Shown here piece after piece: positions 1 to 5,969 of a DNA stretch of 62,477 bases. The DNA comes from a virus. The notes beneath the pieces were generated by a model that was given only the letters and a program-made list of their open reading frames with translations, did not search any database and was not told the DNA's origin. The stretch is from positions 1-62,477 of the IMG/VR virus record IMGVR_UViG_3300045999_003247, one strand, 5' to 3'. The number at the start of each line of letters is the position of its first letter. The stretch's first letter is position 1. A program made the position numbers and the translations under genes.

Positions 1-1
1 G

Positions 2-235
2 AAGGGAGCTAAAGCCACCGCCACCGCGACCCGGGGCGTTTTTTGGGGCCCCGGGGCCCGGGCCCGGGCGCGCGCCGAGCGCTGCGGCTCGGGAGCCGCG
101 GACCGTGCGCCGACGCCGGCGGGCCGGGAGCCGGGAGCCGGGAGCCGTGCGCACAAATACCGCTTGACGTGCGGGGCGCTGGACCTGAAAGCGCCGCGAC
201 GCGACTTCACCGTGCCGGTCTACCAGATCAGCTAA
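2..235 (+). CDS. Partial plus-strand reading frame, 3' end only
   Basis: An open frame runs from the left edge to a TAA at 233-235. The first ~59 codons lie in the GC-rich 174-bp repeat and look compositional (Ala, Arg, Gly, Pro). The last 18 codons, after the repeat, read like the normal end of a protein and finish PVYQIS. A strong hairpin terminator in the same orientation follows at 255-280, which supports some plus-strand gene ending here. The start lies outside the window or was lost at the repeat junction. In the right-hand copy of the repeat the same frame leads into the 57-residue gene at 61700. Function unknown; it may be a fused gene remnant. Confidence 0.25.
   Translation, partial: KGAKATATATRGVFWGPGARARARAERCGSGAADRAPTPAGREPGAGSRAHKYRLTCGALDLKAPRRDFTVPVYQIS
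6..179. repeat. 174-bp GC-rich direct repeat, left copy
   Basis: This segment is identical, base for base, to 61479-61652. It is extremely GC-rich, with runs of CCCGGG and GGGCCC, a 7-bp hairpin GCGGCTC-GG-GAGCCGC near 82-97, and several tandem GCCGGGA heptamers near 123-145. Sequences diverge at once on the right side of both copies. It could be a recombination or assembly hinge; no protein or RNA function is evident. Confidence 0.9.
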
Positions 236-254
236 CGATCCCCAGAACGACGAA

Positions 255-280
255 GGGCGCCAGTAGGCGCCCTTTTTTTT
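255..280 (+). terminator. Rho-independent terminator, left copy
   Basis: Perfect 7-bp stem GGGCGCC / GGCGCCC with loop AGTA (255-272), followed by eight T (273-280). The orientation terminates plus-strand transcription, after the TAA at 235. The same element recurs at 61894-61919. On the minus strand the hairpin is present but has almost no T-tract, so it would be a weak stop for the GP88 gene. Confidence 0.85.
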
Positions 281-289
281 CGCTCGCGA

Positions 290-991
290 TCACGCGCCGA
301 GGCGCACGACGAAGCCTGACACGTCCGCCCGGGCCGGGCCCTTGGCGCGCAGACCCACGACGACGTTGGCCGGATCCGTGAAGCGCAGGTCCGTCAGATC
401 TCCATCGATGACGCGCGCGCCGCCCCAGAACAGCGGCAGCGGCGCGCCGCGGGCCGTGTCGAAAACCACGGCGACGTTGCGCCCGTGATCGAGCGCGCCC
501 AGCGCTTTCCGCGCATACGCGGGATTCGCGCCCGAATAGCTCACCGTTAGGTGATAATTGGCCGGCACCTTCCGCCCCGGGAGTTTCGTGTAATCGTAAA
601 ATTGCACGTCAGGGAATTGCTCAAACAGCGTCTTCCCATCGCCGCCGCGCATATTTTCCCACGCGATGTCGGACGTCCCGTTGAGGCGGACCGCGAGCCG
701 GACCGCTTGGCGATCCGCTTTCCGCAAAGCAATCCGAATATCGGCGGCGATCGCATCCACGAAGGCGACCGGGTCGCGCTTGAAAGCCTCCGTCTTCGCG
801 GCGCGCGCCTGCTGTACGTTTGAGAATGCGCCGCGGCCAGCCATGTTCAGGCACGGCGCTTGGCATTGCGCCAAGCGCGACATGGCGCACAGATCATCAT
901 CGGGCCGCAGGTACAGAATCGCCGTCAGGTACTCGCCGCCACGATCCGATTTGATCGTTTTCGCGTTATTCCCGATCGCAAGGTATCGCAT
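290..991 (-). CDS. GP88-family phage protein, left copy
   Basis: A 233-residue protein of the family named after mycobacteriophage gene product 88. Recognisable blocks are the N-terminal cysteine cluster (CAMSRLAQCQAPC), NMAGRG, the RLNGTSDIAWE block, FPDVQFYDYTK, a NYHLTVSYS block and the C-terminal VIDGDLTDLRF and VVGLRAKG blocks. Biochemical role is unknown. The start at 991 is preferred over upstream in-frame starts because AGGAAG lies just before it, inside the CTATACAG leader also seen at DUF932 and the 74-residue gene. A second, diverged copy is cut by the right edge. Differences between copies are mostly synonymous, so both appear to be under protein-level selection. Confidence 0.85.
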   Translation of the reverse strand: MRYLAIGNNAKTIKSDRGGEYLTAILYLRPDDDLCAMSRLAQCQAPCLNMAGRGAFSNVQQARAAKTEAFKRDPVAFVDAIAADIRIALRKADRQAVRLAVRLNGTSDIAWENMRGGDGKTLFEQFPDVQFYDYTKLPGRKVPANYHLTVSYSGANPAYARKALGALDHGRNVAVVFDTARGAPLPLFWGGARVIDGDLTDLRFTDPANVVVGLRAKGPARADVSGFVVRLGA

Positions 992-1003
992 GCTTCTTTC
1001 TTC

Positions 1004-1011
1004 CTGTATAG
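1004..1011 (-). promoter_or_regulatory. CTATACAG leader element upstream of GP88
   Basis: Minus-strand CTATACAGGAAGA sits 12 bases before the GP88 ATG and merges into its Shine-Dalgarno sequence. The octamer recurs before DUF932, the 74-residue gene and the plus-strand gene at 61700. It may be a shared translational leader; TATACA resembles a -10 box but no conserved -35 is visible. Confidence 0.5.
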
Positions 1012-1163
1012 CGCGCCGCGGGTCACGGCGCAGGGAAAATCCTAGTTTATCCACGCGCAAAGCGCAAGCGCTGTTCGATACCGCGCGCACGGTTCTGAGC
1101 GGAATCGGCCGCGGACCGGGGCCAAGTTTAAAACGTGAGCGATGCGCACATCGGTCGGGGATG

Positions 1164-1213
1164 CATTCCAGAACGGAATGGTTTCGCTCGATTTATTCCG
1201 TTCTGGAATAAAT
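1164..1213. promoter_or_regulatory. Paired palindromic operator-like sites
   Basis: Two hairpin-like palindromes: CATTCC-AGAAC-GGAATG at 1164-1180 and ATTTATTCC-GTTCT-GGAATAAAT at 1191-1213. Their cores, TTCCAGAACGGAA and TTCCGTTCTGGAA, are exact reverse complements, so the pair forms four TTCC/GGAA half-sites. Centres are 30 bases apart, close to three helical turns. They lie in the intergenic space between the GP88 start (991) and the DUF932 stop (1373), upstream of GP88. Operator function is inferred. Confidence 0.55.
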
Positions 1214-1215
1214 AC

Positions 1216-1313
1216 CGCCTCAATCGAGGCGCATAAATCGATAGGCTCCGCCTATCAATGGCGCAGCCTATCAGAAGTCGGAATTGGATAGGTAAAGGCT
1301 ATCGATAGCCTTT
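1216..1313. repeat. Iteron-like cluster of GCCTATC / GATAGGC heptamers
   Basis: Within about 100 bases there are a 6-bp hairpin CGCCTC-AATC-GAGGCG (1216-1231), GATAGGC-TCC-GCCTATC (1240-1256), another GCCTATC (1266-1272), GATAGGT (1287-1293) and a perfect 20-bp palindrome, AAAGGCTATCGATAGCCTTT (1294-1313). The 992-1372 gap contains no supportable gene. Clustered heptamers in both orientations resemble a replication origin, partition site or multi-operator control region. This is inferred from arrangement only. Confidence 0.6.
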
Positions 1314-1330
1314 GGTTCTCGGCGGAGAAT

Positions 1331-1363
1331 GTAAGCGGTGCTAACATGGTTGGCACCGCTTAC
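1331..1363. repeat. 11-bp inverted repeat behind DUF932
   Basis: GTAAGCGGTGC (1331-1341) and GCACCGCTTAC (1353-1363) are perfect inverted repeats around an 11-base loop, starting ten bases beyond the DUF932 stop on the minus strand. The stem is strong but has no T-tract on either side. It could be a factor-dependent terminator, an RNA-stability hairpin or a binding site belonging to the adjacent iteron cluster. Confidence 0.6.
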
Positions 1364-1372
1364 GTCGGGCAG

Positions 1373-2458
1373 TTAAGCGGCAAGCTTCAGCAGATCGCCC
1401 GCTTTTGTTTCAAAGTCGACGCGCGCATCTGTCCATTCGATTTGTCTCGCGTAGGCGGTAGCACCCGTGACGGCGTCCCACAAGGTTTCAATGGGCCGGC
1501 CTTCGTCCAGCATATGCGCGTGCTGGATTTTGTCGGCCATTCTCGGTCCGAATCGTGTGGCCAAAAAGGCTTCGACCTTGTCGATCTTAGTTGACTGCGC
1601 CGAGCGCAAAACGCGGTCAATTTCGCCCGTGCTGGCGCGGCTGTATTCCAGAAGCGCAGGCGCGACTTGATCTAAAAAACGGTCGGGAGCGCTGGCAGTG
1701 TGGCGGATACTGATTTCTTCGAGCTCGTGGGCCCCCCAGACGATGCGATTTGCGCACACGTAGTCGAACAGGAAGGTTTTTACCCGCAAAGCACCCGCGC
1801 CGACTTCAGAATTCGTGACAAAAAAACCGCGCGCGAGGTTGCCGGTCTGACCATTTCGGCGCCCGGGGAGCTCGATTCTGTTTTTTTCGTCGGCCAGAAA
1901 AACGAACATGTCCCTGTCAGAGGCAAAAAGCGTCGTGTTACGTTTCGTAACCTCGACGTCATGGCCGAATTCGCCCGGCACTCGCCAATCCCCGCTGACG
2001 CCATCACCGAACCGGTCGACAAGGGCGGAAACGACGTCCGAATTCCAGATGCGCCCGTACCGCGGCCCGGTCATGGCCATAATCTCCGACCGCCCGTTCT
2101 TCCGCAGCAGAACGCCGACGTCTTGCGCCTCGCGCTCAACCTGCAAACCATAATTCAAACAATCAGCGGCCAGCGGTGCCGGTAGGTCGCGGAGATACCC
2201 GGCGGGAGCGCCGACCAGCGCAGCCGCTTGGCCGAACGCCCAGTGCGTGGGCTCGAACTGGTATCCGGACGGGCCCTGCACCAGCACCCCTCTGTTGTCG
2301 TCCGTCGGGACGACATGCAGGCGTCGGCTGCTGACGACGCACTCGCGGCTGATCTGCCGGTTATGCAGCATCGTTTCGCGCATGTCCACCAGACTGGTGA
2401 AGCGCTCTTCTGAAGGCCGAGTTGCCCACTGTCGGCTGGCTTGCATCAAAGTCGTCAT
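1373..2458 (-). CDS. DUF932 phage/plasmid-like protein
   Basis: A 361-residue protein that reads as the DUF932 family (phage/plasmid-like, TIGR03299 type): an N-terminal block with QGPSGYQFEPTHWAFGQ, a central SEIMAMTGPRYGRIWNSDVV block, a FVFLADEKNRIELPG block and FLFDYVCANRIVWGA before a helical C-terminus. The molecular function of the family is not established. Two ATGs lie near the leader; the one at 2458 is spaced correctly from GGGAGA, whereas the one at 2464 is too close. The leader carries the CTATACAG element and a 7-bp hairpin at 2480-2499. The 11-bp inverted repeat at 1331-1363 follows the gene. Confidence 0.85.
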   Translation of the reverse strand: MTTLMQASRQWATRPSEERFTSLVDMRETMLHNRQISRECVVSSRRLHVVPTDDNRGVLVQGPSGYQFEPTHWAFGQAAALVGAPAGYLRDLPAPLAADCLNYGLQVEREAQDVGVLLRKNGRSEIMAMTGPRYGRIWNSDVVSALVDRFGDGVSGDWRVPGEFGHDVEVTKRNTTLFASDRDMFVFLADEKNRIELPGRRNGQTGNLARGFFVTNSEVGAGALRVKTFLFDYVCANRIVWGAHELEEISIRHTASAPDRFLDQVAPALLEYSRASTGEIDRVLRSAQSTKIDKVEAFLATRFGPRMADKIQHAHMLDEGRPIETLWDAVTGATAYARQIEWTDARVDFETKAGDLLKLAA

Positions 2459-2469
2459 TCTCATTCTCC

Positions 2470-2499
2470 CTGTATAGAACCGATGCGTTAGTGCATCGG
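2470..2499 (-). promoter_or_regulatory. DUF932 leader: CTATACAG element plus 7-bp hairpin
   Basis: On the minus strand, CCGATGC-ACTAAC-GCATCGG (2499-2480) is immediately followed by TTCTATACAGGGAGA. About 20 of 24 bases (TAACGCA..CGTTCTATACAGG) match the leader of the next upstream gene at 2754. The octamer ends 11 bases before the start codon. Role inferred: a shared regulatory or translational leader. Confidence 0.5.
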
Positions 2500-2529
2500 C
2501 AGTCACTCTAAGTCAAACAAAAGCCATCG

Positions 2530-2754
2530 TCAACCCCGCGCGCGGGATGCTCGCAGTTGGGCCTCTCGGCAAACGTCCAGTTCGAGGTATAGCCGAACGC
2601 AGTAGGATGCGTCGTCCCTGAACTGGCGCAAGCAAGAGTTGATGTCCCCGTTTGCGTACTGAAGGCGGCATCGCCAGAACTCAACGCTTTCATCAGCGCG
2701 GCGTGCGAACTTCGCGGCATAGGCTTCCGTCATCATTCGGGGGGCGTCGGGCAT
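2530..2754 (-). CDS. Small conserved-type protein, 74 residues, unknown
   Basis: Begins MPDAPRMMTEAYAAKFARRA and continues with an Arg-rich helical body carrying three scattered Cys residues. No signal peptide or membrane segment is visible and I do not recognise the family. The start at 2754 is chosen because AGGAGA lies 11 bases upstream in the CTATACAG leader; in-frame codons further upstream have no ribosome site. It lies between the 61-residue gene and DUF932 and probably shares the regulation of DUF932 and GP88. High GC and the shared leader set this arm apart from the replication block. Confidence 0.6.
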   Translation of the reverse strand: MPDAPRMMTEAYAAKFARRADESVEFWRCRLQYANGDINSCLRQFRDDASYCVRLYLELDVCREAQLRASRARG

Positions 2755-2767
2755 AAAAAACGTTCTC

Positions 2768-2775
2768 CTGTATAG
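2768..2775 (-). promoter_or_regulatory. CTATACAG leader element upstream of the 74-residue gene
   Basis: Minus-strand TTCTATACAGGAGAAC precedes the ATG at 2754 by 13 bases. GTTCT and AGAAC flank the octamer and could form a short hairpin that covers the ribosome-binding site. It is the closest match to the DUF932 leader. Confidence 0.5.
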
Positions 2776-2785
2776 AACGGCTGCG

Positions 2786-2971
2786 TTATTGCTTTCGATT
2801 CCATAGGCGCTGGACGGCCAGCATACCGGCCAGTTTAAGCGCCTGCCCGAGCGTGGCGTCGGGCGGTCTATTGGCAGCCAATGCGGCATTCATGTCCGCC
2901 CGCTGACGCTCGTGCGCTACGATCATGGCCCTGATTTTGGCGGCGTCCATCCACTTGGTTTCCTGTTCCAT
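2786..2971 (-). CDS. Small helical protein, 61 residues, unknown
   Basis: Starts MEQETKWMDAAKIRAMIVAHERQ at an ATG preceded by GGAGAAAGATAGAT. The sequence predicts mostly alpha helix, with an acidic/basic first half and a hydrophobic LGQALKLAGMLAV stretch that is too short for a confident membrane span. It follows the nuclease gene on the same strand after a 47-base gap. No family recognised. It is the only gene in the left arm without the CTATACAG leader. Confidence 0.6.
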   Translation of the reverse strand: MEQETKWMDAAKIRAMIVAHERQRADMNAALAANRPPDATLGQALKLAGMLAVQRLWNRKQ

Positions 2972-3018
2972 ATCTATCTTTCTCCGTTATTGGCCCCGCA
3001 TTTGGGAAGTACAAGGTC

Positions 3019-3444
3019 TCACAAAATAACATCACCGGTCAATACGTTCTTCAGCATTTCCCAGTGCACCTCGCCCCAGTTCCACCGCGCGAGCGGACGA
3101 ACGTCAATCCCGCCCTCATGCAGCCGAATCGCCTGCTCCCCGCCGTAGAGCAAAAGCTCGCACTCATGCACGCGCTTTCCCATGGGCGCATGCAGGACCA
3201 AGATGTAAGACGGGCATCCATGTTCGGTGTGTCGCATATGGAACGCGATCTGGTGAGGCGACAGGCGCACCTGCCGACCATGGCGCACGACCTTCAACTC
3301 GACCAGCGCAAAGCCTCTGTTTTTGAATCCGATCAGGACATCCGGTATGCCGAGTCCGACCCTACTTTCGATCCGGGTAAAAAGGCAGCCGGACATTTGC
3401 GCCGTCATTCGTCGATACAACACGGCTTCTGGTTTTGCGGGCAT
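3019..3444 (-). CDS. VRR-NUC-like PD-(D/E)XK nuclease
   Basis: A 141-residue protein whose middle reads RVGLGIPDVLIGFKNRGFALVELKV. This fits the D...E-x-K core of small VRR-NUC / Holliday-junction-resolvase-type nucleases: PD in IPD, then E and K in VELK, followed by a conserved Q in the next helix (SPHQIAFH). It likely cuts branched or terminal phage DNA. The start at 3444 is taken because GGAAG precedes it; this puts the first 83 bases inside the 3' end of the small terminase gene, in another frame. Proximity to small terminase suggests a packaging-linked or junction-trimming role. Low-similarity members of this fold are hard to classify, so the exact family is uncertain. Confidence 0.7.
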   Translation of the reverse strand: MPAKPEAVLYRRMTAQMSGCLFTRIESRVGLGIPDVLIGFKNRGFALVELKVVRHGRQVRLSPHQIAFHMRHTEHGCPSYILVLHAPMGKRVHECELLLYGGEQAIRLHEGGIDVRPLARWNWGEVHWEMLKNVLTGDVIL

Positions 3445-4162
3445 TGTCTTCCGTCTCGATAGGCTCTGGAGGCGCTGAGAGCGCCTCTGGGGCGTCTTCA
3501 GTCTCCCCGCTGGTCGGGTAGTCGTCCTCGAACTCTGCGTCCTCCGCGGCGTCCACGGGCGGCTGGTCGTCATCCGTCAGCGTCTGCTGCACCTGCTCCG
3601 GCGTCACGTCGATGACAGGAGACCCCGCGCCGTAAACGCGCTTGATTTCTTCGAGCTTCCGCATGACTTCGTCGCGTGACATCGAGTCGATTGTCCCGTG
3701 TCGGATCTCTTTCCGGTCGATATAGATCGACCCAATCGCTTGCCCCCGCCGATACTCGGCCTGCACGGCAGCGCCGTAGGCGCCCGCGGCCAGCGCTTGG
3801 TCGCGGATCACCTGCAGGTCATGCATGTGCCGCTCGAACGTGGTGCCGTATTTCTCGGCCATCTCGGCACGCGCGGCCTGCACTGCCGCGACCACGTGCG
3901 GGCTGATCGCCGGGTCGAGCAGGCGCTCGACCGCAGGCTTTGCTTTGGCCGGCGGATAGCCGGCACGTATGGCAGCCTCACGCGCAGATATCGAGCCAAC
4001 ACTGCTCGTCAGCTCTTGGACAAAAGTCCATTCCTGCGTAGTCAGCGGCTTGTTCTTTTTCGGGCTGTCGGGAACCGGCTGGGTCAGCTTCTTGGTCGCG
4101 GCCGGTGAGAGCTTCCGGCGCGGCATCCGCGCCGAGAACTCGTCGTCCTTTTTGGACGGCAT
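3362..4162 (-). CDS. terS: Terminase small subunit
   Basis: A 266-residue protein with a basic N-terminal tail (residues ~1-40), a helix-turn-helix-like segment (LTTQEWTFVQEL...SAREAAIRAGYPPAKAKPAVERLL) typical of small terminases, a helical oligomerisation region with EKYGTTFERHMHDLQ, and an acidic C-terminal tail rich in Asp, Glu and Pro. It should recognise the packaging site and load the large terminase at 59906-61372. The start at 4162 uses a TGATG overlap with the upstream stop. The acidic tail is encoded in the region overlapping the nuclease start. Separation from the large terminase is explained if the genome is circular. Confidence 0.8.
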   Translation of the reverse strand: MPSKKDDEFSARMPRRKLSPAATKKLTQPVPDSPKKNKPLTTQEWTFVQELTSSVGSISAREAAIRAGYPPAKAKPAVERLLDPAISPHVVAAVQAARAEMAEKYGTTFERHMHDLQVIRDQALAAGAYGAAVQAEYRRGQAIGSIYIDRKEIRHGTIDSMSRDEVMRKLEEIKRVYGAGSPVIDVTPEQVQQTLTDDDQPPVDAAEDAEFEDDYPTSGETEDAPEALSAPPEPIETEDNARKTRSRVVSTNDGANVRLPFYPDRK

Positions 4163-4383
4163 CAGGCGACGCGCCACACGCGCCAGCCGCCCTCGACGTT
4201 TAGGCAGCTAAAACGACCGCCGACGCGGCGTTGAAACATCGACGCAGCACTGCGGATAGCTGACGACGTGCGCTTCGTGTGTTCTGCATCGGGCACGAAA
4301 AAACTATCGCCTACGGTCATGTCCCCGAACGGAAACTTGGACCGTGTTACAGGCATCTGAACACCCTGTTCGATTGCATACAT
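4162..4383 (-). CDS. Conserved small phage protein (GDSFFVP type)
   Basis: A 73-residue protein with the pattern PFGDMTVGDSFFVP, a central TSSAIRSAASMFQRR helix and a C-terminal GGWRVWRVA. Small proteins of this pattern occur in many phages (I associate it with DUF7303) and have no known function. The basic, aromatic C-terminus could bind nucleic acid. Its stop overlaps the small terminase start by one base (TGATG), implying translational coupling. It is the first gene downstream of the AT-rich gap at 4384-4892, so a promoter is expected there. Confidence 0.65.
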   Translation of the reverse strand: MYAIEQGVQMPVTRSKFPFGDMTVGDSFFVPDAEHTKRTSSAIRSAASMFQRRVGGRFSCLNVEGGWRVWRVA

Positions 4384-4649
4384 GATTCTTGCTCGCTGTT
4401 GTGACTAGGCTGTCCGGTAGTGGGCAGCGTGGCGCACTATACCACAACCTAGTCTTGTGTGGTTTTGAATGCGTAACCTGTGGCCTTCGGCCTGCAAGGG
4501 CCCTCCGGGCAAAAAACAGGGGTTGCATAGTACTTTTTGCCAAGAAATAAAAAAAAAAAAACAAAAAATTGTCTCGCGCGCGATCCCCAGATGAATTTCG
4601 TCTATCCTGTAGGTGTAATGTAACGTGCAGTCGTAACCCCTTGATTCCA

Positions 4650-4685
4650 TTACGTTATTACGGCATTACGTCTATTACGTCTATT
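4650..4685. repeat. ATTACG(TCT) iterated motif
   Basis: CATTACG, TTATTACGG, CATTACGTC and TATTACGTC follow one another with almost no spacing, and GTAATG/TAACG variants flank them. On the minus strand the unit reads GACGTAAT. Spacing near one helical turn in part of the array would suit cooperative protein binding. Inferred only. Confidence 0.5.
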
Positions 4686-4788
4686 TTCAAAAAAAAAATT
4701 TCATTTCACTACTTTTCTGGAAAGGGACTAGTAATACGCCCAAAACAGCCCAAAAACCCCGTTCCGCGGTCCTTTCTTGACAATCCCT

Positions 4789-4870
4789 GCCCCTTTCCCC
4801 CTTCTCCGCCCCTCCTGTCACCCGTCCGCCACCCTGTCCTTCACGCCCCTTTCCCCCTTCTCCGCCCCTC
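4789..4870. repeat. Two 26-bp direct repeats, pyrimidine-rich
   Basis: Bases 4789-4814 and 4845-4870 are identical (start GCCCCTTTCCCCC, end CGCCCCTC), 56 bases apart. The purine-rich complement on the minus strand lies directly after the 61-residue gene that stops at 4893. Such mirror-like polypyrimidine tracts can form triplex DNA; function unknown. Confidence 0.75.
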
Positions 4871-4892
4871 AAACCCCTCTAAAATTACCCCG

Positions 4893-5078
4893 TCATCCCG
4901 TCTCCGCCCCCTGTTTTTCAACAACCTGCCTGCCATGTGCGACTTGTTTAGCGAGTTCTTCCAGCAAAACATTTTGCACTTCTATGCGCCTTCTCAGCTC
5001 GTTGATGTACTCCTGAAGCTCAACGCTTTCGATTTTGACGGGCGGTCCGTGGGTCGTGGTCTGTGCTGGTCTAATCAT
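4893..5078 (-). CDS. Small helical protein, 61 residues, unknown
   Basis: Begins MIRPAQTTTHG and then forms a likely coiled-coil helix (VELQEYINELRRRIEVQNVLLEELAKQV). The ATG overlaps the upstream stop (ATGA) and has a strong GGAGGT ribosome site. Hydrophobic residues recur in heptad-like spacing, suggesting an oligomeric protein. No family recognised. It ends the operon that starts around 9322 and is followed by the AT-rich gap. Confidence 0.7.
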   Translation of the reverse strand: MIRPAQTTTHGPPVKIESVELQEYINELRRRIEVQNVLLEELAKQVAHGRQVVEKQGAETG

Positions 5079-5314
5079 TTCTGTACCTCCGTGGTCCGTG
5101 GGTCGTCGTTATTTGCCATCCGCGTGTACCAGACAGCCTTTTGCAGGTCTTGTGTGGGGGTGGCGTGTTTTAGCTGGGCGCGCCAAAGGTACTTTATGGC
5201 GTTGCCTCTGCAGAAGGCGACGAAGCCATCGGGCCCGAGGGCGGCGCGGATGGCGTCGATACACTCCACGTCGCCGGCACTGTAGTGCGGAGGGCGATTG
5301 ACCATGTCTTTCAT
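5075..5314 (-). CDS. DUF3310 (SaV-like) protein
   Basis: A 79-residue protein with the family hallmarks: VNRPPHYSAGDVECIDAI near the start, GFCRGNAIKYLWRA-like text in the middle (here VAFCRGNAIKYLWRAQLKH) and a QDLQKAVWYTRM helix. This nucleotide-metabolism-like fold is very common in phages, but its reaction is not established. It overlaps both neighbours by four bases. The adjacent MazG-like gene suggests a shared role in adjusting the nucleotide pool. Confidence 0.85.
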   Translation of the reverse strand: MKDMVNRPPHYSAGDVECIDAIRAALGPDGFVAFCRGNAIKYLWRAQLKHATPTQDLQKAVWYTRMANNDDPRTTEVQK

Positions 5315-5757
5315 TGGCTGGGCTCCTTGACGAAGATGCCATCTGGTCTGAGCGTTCCGCGGCGCGTGCGAATTTCATCGTAGGCGCCTTCGAGGCAGTC
5401 TAGGAGTTCGAGGCCGGAGAGTTTGGCGCCGATGATGAGTGTGACGAAAATATCGCCATAGGCGTCGGCAACTTCGTCCCGCGAGCCGCGGTTAATGGCC
5501 GTAAGCAGCTCCTGCACTTCTTCGAGCGTCTTCAGGCCCTGTGCCATGGGGTTGCTGTTGGGGATGATCTTTCTGTTGGATGCCCAGTTGGTGACGAGGT
5601 CTTCCAGTACGTCGTACTTTAGCAAGTGGTTTCTCCCGATGCGGTTGTTGACGGCGAGCAGTTCGGCGAAGCAGATAAGGTCATCCGCGTGTCGTGCCAC
5701 GAAGACCTCGTCGAACCCTGCCTGCGCTGCGGTTTTTAGGATGTCAGTAATGGTCAT
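5311..5757 (-). CDS. MazG-like nucleotide pyrophosphohydrolase
   Basis: A 148-residue, all-helical protein with the MazG-type metal-binding pattern: KTLEEVQELLTA (EExxE-like) around residues 78-88 and EVADAYGDIFVTLI (ExxD-like) around 95-108, ending with the RRGTLRPDGIFVKE tail typical of phage members. Expected reaction: hydrolysis of nucleoside triphosphates or (p)ppGpp-like alarmones to monophosphates, favouring phage DNA synthesis or damping the stringent response. A four-base ATGA overlap links it to the next gene on each side. The N-terminal ~75 residues are longer than in minimal MazG domains. Confidence 0.75.
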   Translation of the reverse strand: MTITDILKTAAQAGFDEVFVARHADDLICFAELLAVNNRIGRNHLLKYDVLEDLVTNWASNRKIIPNSNPMAQGLKTLEEVQELLTAINRGSRDEVADAYGDIFVTLIIGAKLSGLELLDCLEGAYDEIRTRRGTLRPDGIFVKEPSQ

Positions 5758-5969
5758 GCCGTTATCTCTAGCATGATGGAATCCAGAACGTCCTTGTTGA
5801 CATCGTCCAGTTGCCCCGCGGCATGGATATGACGAATCACGTCAAGCATTTCTTGGTGCTCAAAGTACAGCTTTCTCAGCATGCTGGCAGCTTCTTCCAG
5901 CTCTAGCTCGCCCGTAACATCGGACTTATGTTCGAGCCACCGGGAAAGCCATAACGCATCTCTTTTCAT
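5754..5969 (-). CDS. Small acidic helical protein, 71 residues, unknown
   Basis: Reads MKRDALWLSRWLEHKSDVTGELELEEAASMLRKLYFEHQEM and ends in an acidic helix. No signal peptide or membrane segment. It overlaps both neighbours by ATGA, so it is translated with the fibronectin-type and MazG-like genes. Helical proteins with paired Trp near the N-terminus and a Leu/Glu-rich body are frequent in phage early operons, but I do not recognise a family. Confidence 0.65.
   Translation of the reverse strand: MKRDALWLSRWLEHKSDVTGELELEEAASMLRKLYFEHQEMLDVIRHIHAAGQLDDVNKDVLDSIMLEITA

Larger units (their letters stand above)
4384..4892. other. 509-bp AT-tract-rich intergenic region, candidate control or origin region
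   Basis: No convincing gene. It holds a GGCC-TTC-GGCC hairpin near 4491, an A-tract of 13 A's at 4550-4562, another A-tract near 4690, a run of ATTACG-type repeats at 4650-4685 (several end-to-end as ATTACGTCT), and two exact 26-base copies of a pyrimidine-rich sequence at 4789-4814 and 4845-4870. A plus-strand TTGACA at 4777-4782 has no partner -10. Transcription must start here for the small terminase group, and the iterated motifs suggest binding of a replication or regulatory protein. Confidence 0.55.

Noticed and set aside
6-179. Simple circular assembly overlap or terminal repeat
   Set aside because: The sequence beyond the repeat differs in both copies, so the ends are not plain overlap.
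43-381. Long plus-strand frame starting in the left repeat
   Set aside because: Runs through the terminator hairpin and into the antisense of GP88; compositional artefact.
992-1372. tRNA or small RNA genes in the hairpin cluster
   Set aside because: The hairpins do not assemble into a cloverleaf and no CCA or anticodon arm is evident.
4304-4650. Minus-strand frames in the AT-rich gap
   Set aside because: They contain poly-Phe from the A-tract, lack ribosome sites and overlap the true 73-residue gene.
4777-4782. Plus-strand promoter at TTGACA
   Set aside because: No acceptable -10 at 15-19 bases and no plus-strand gene downstream.
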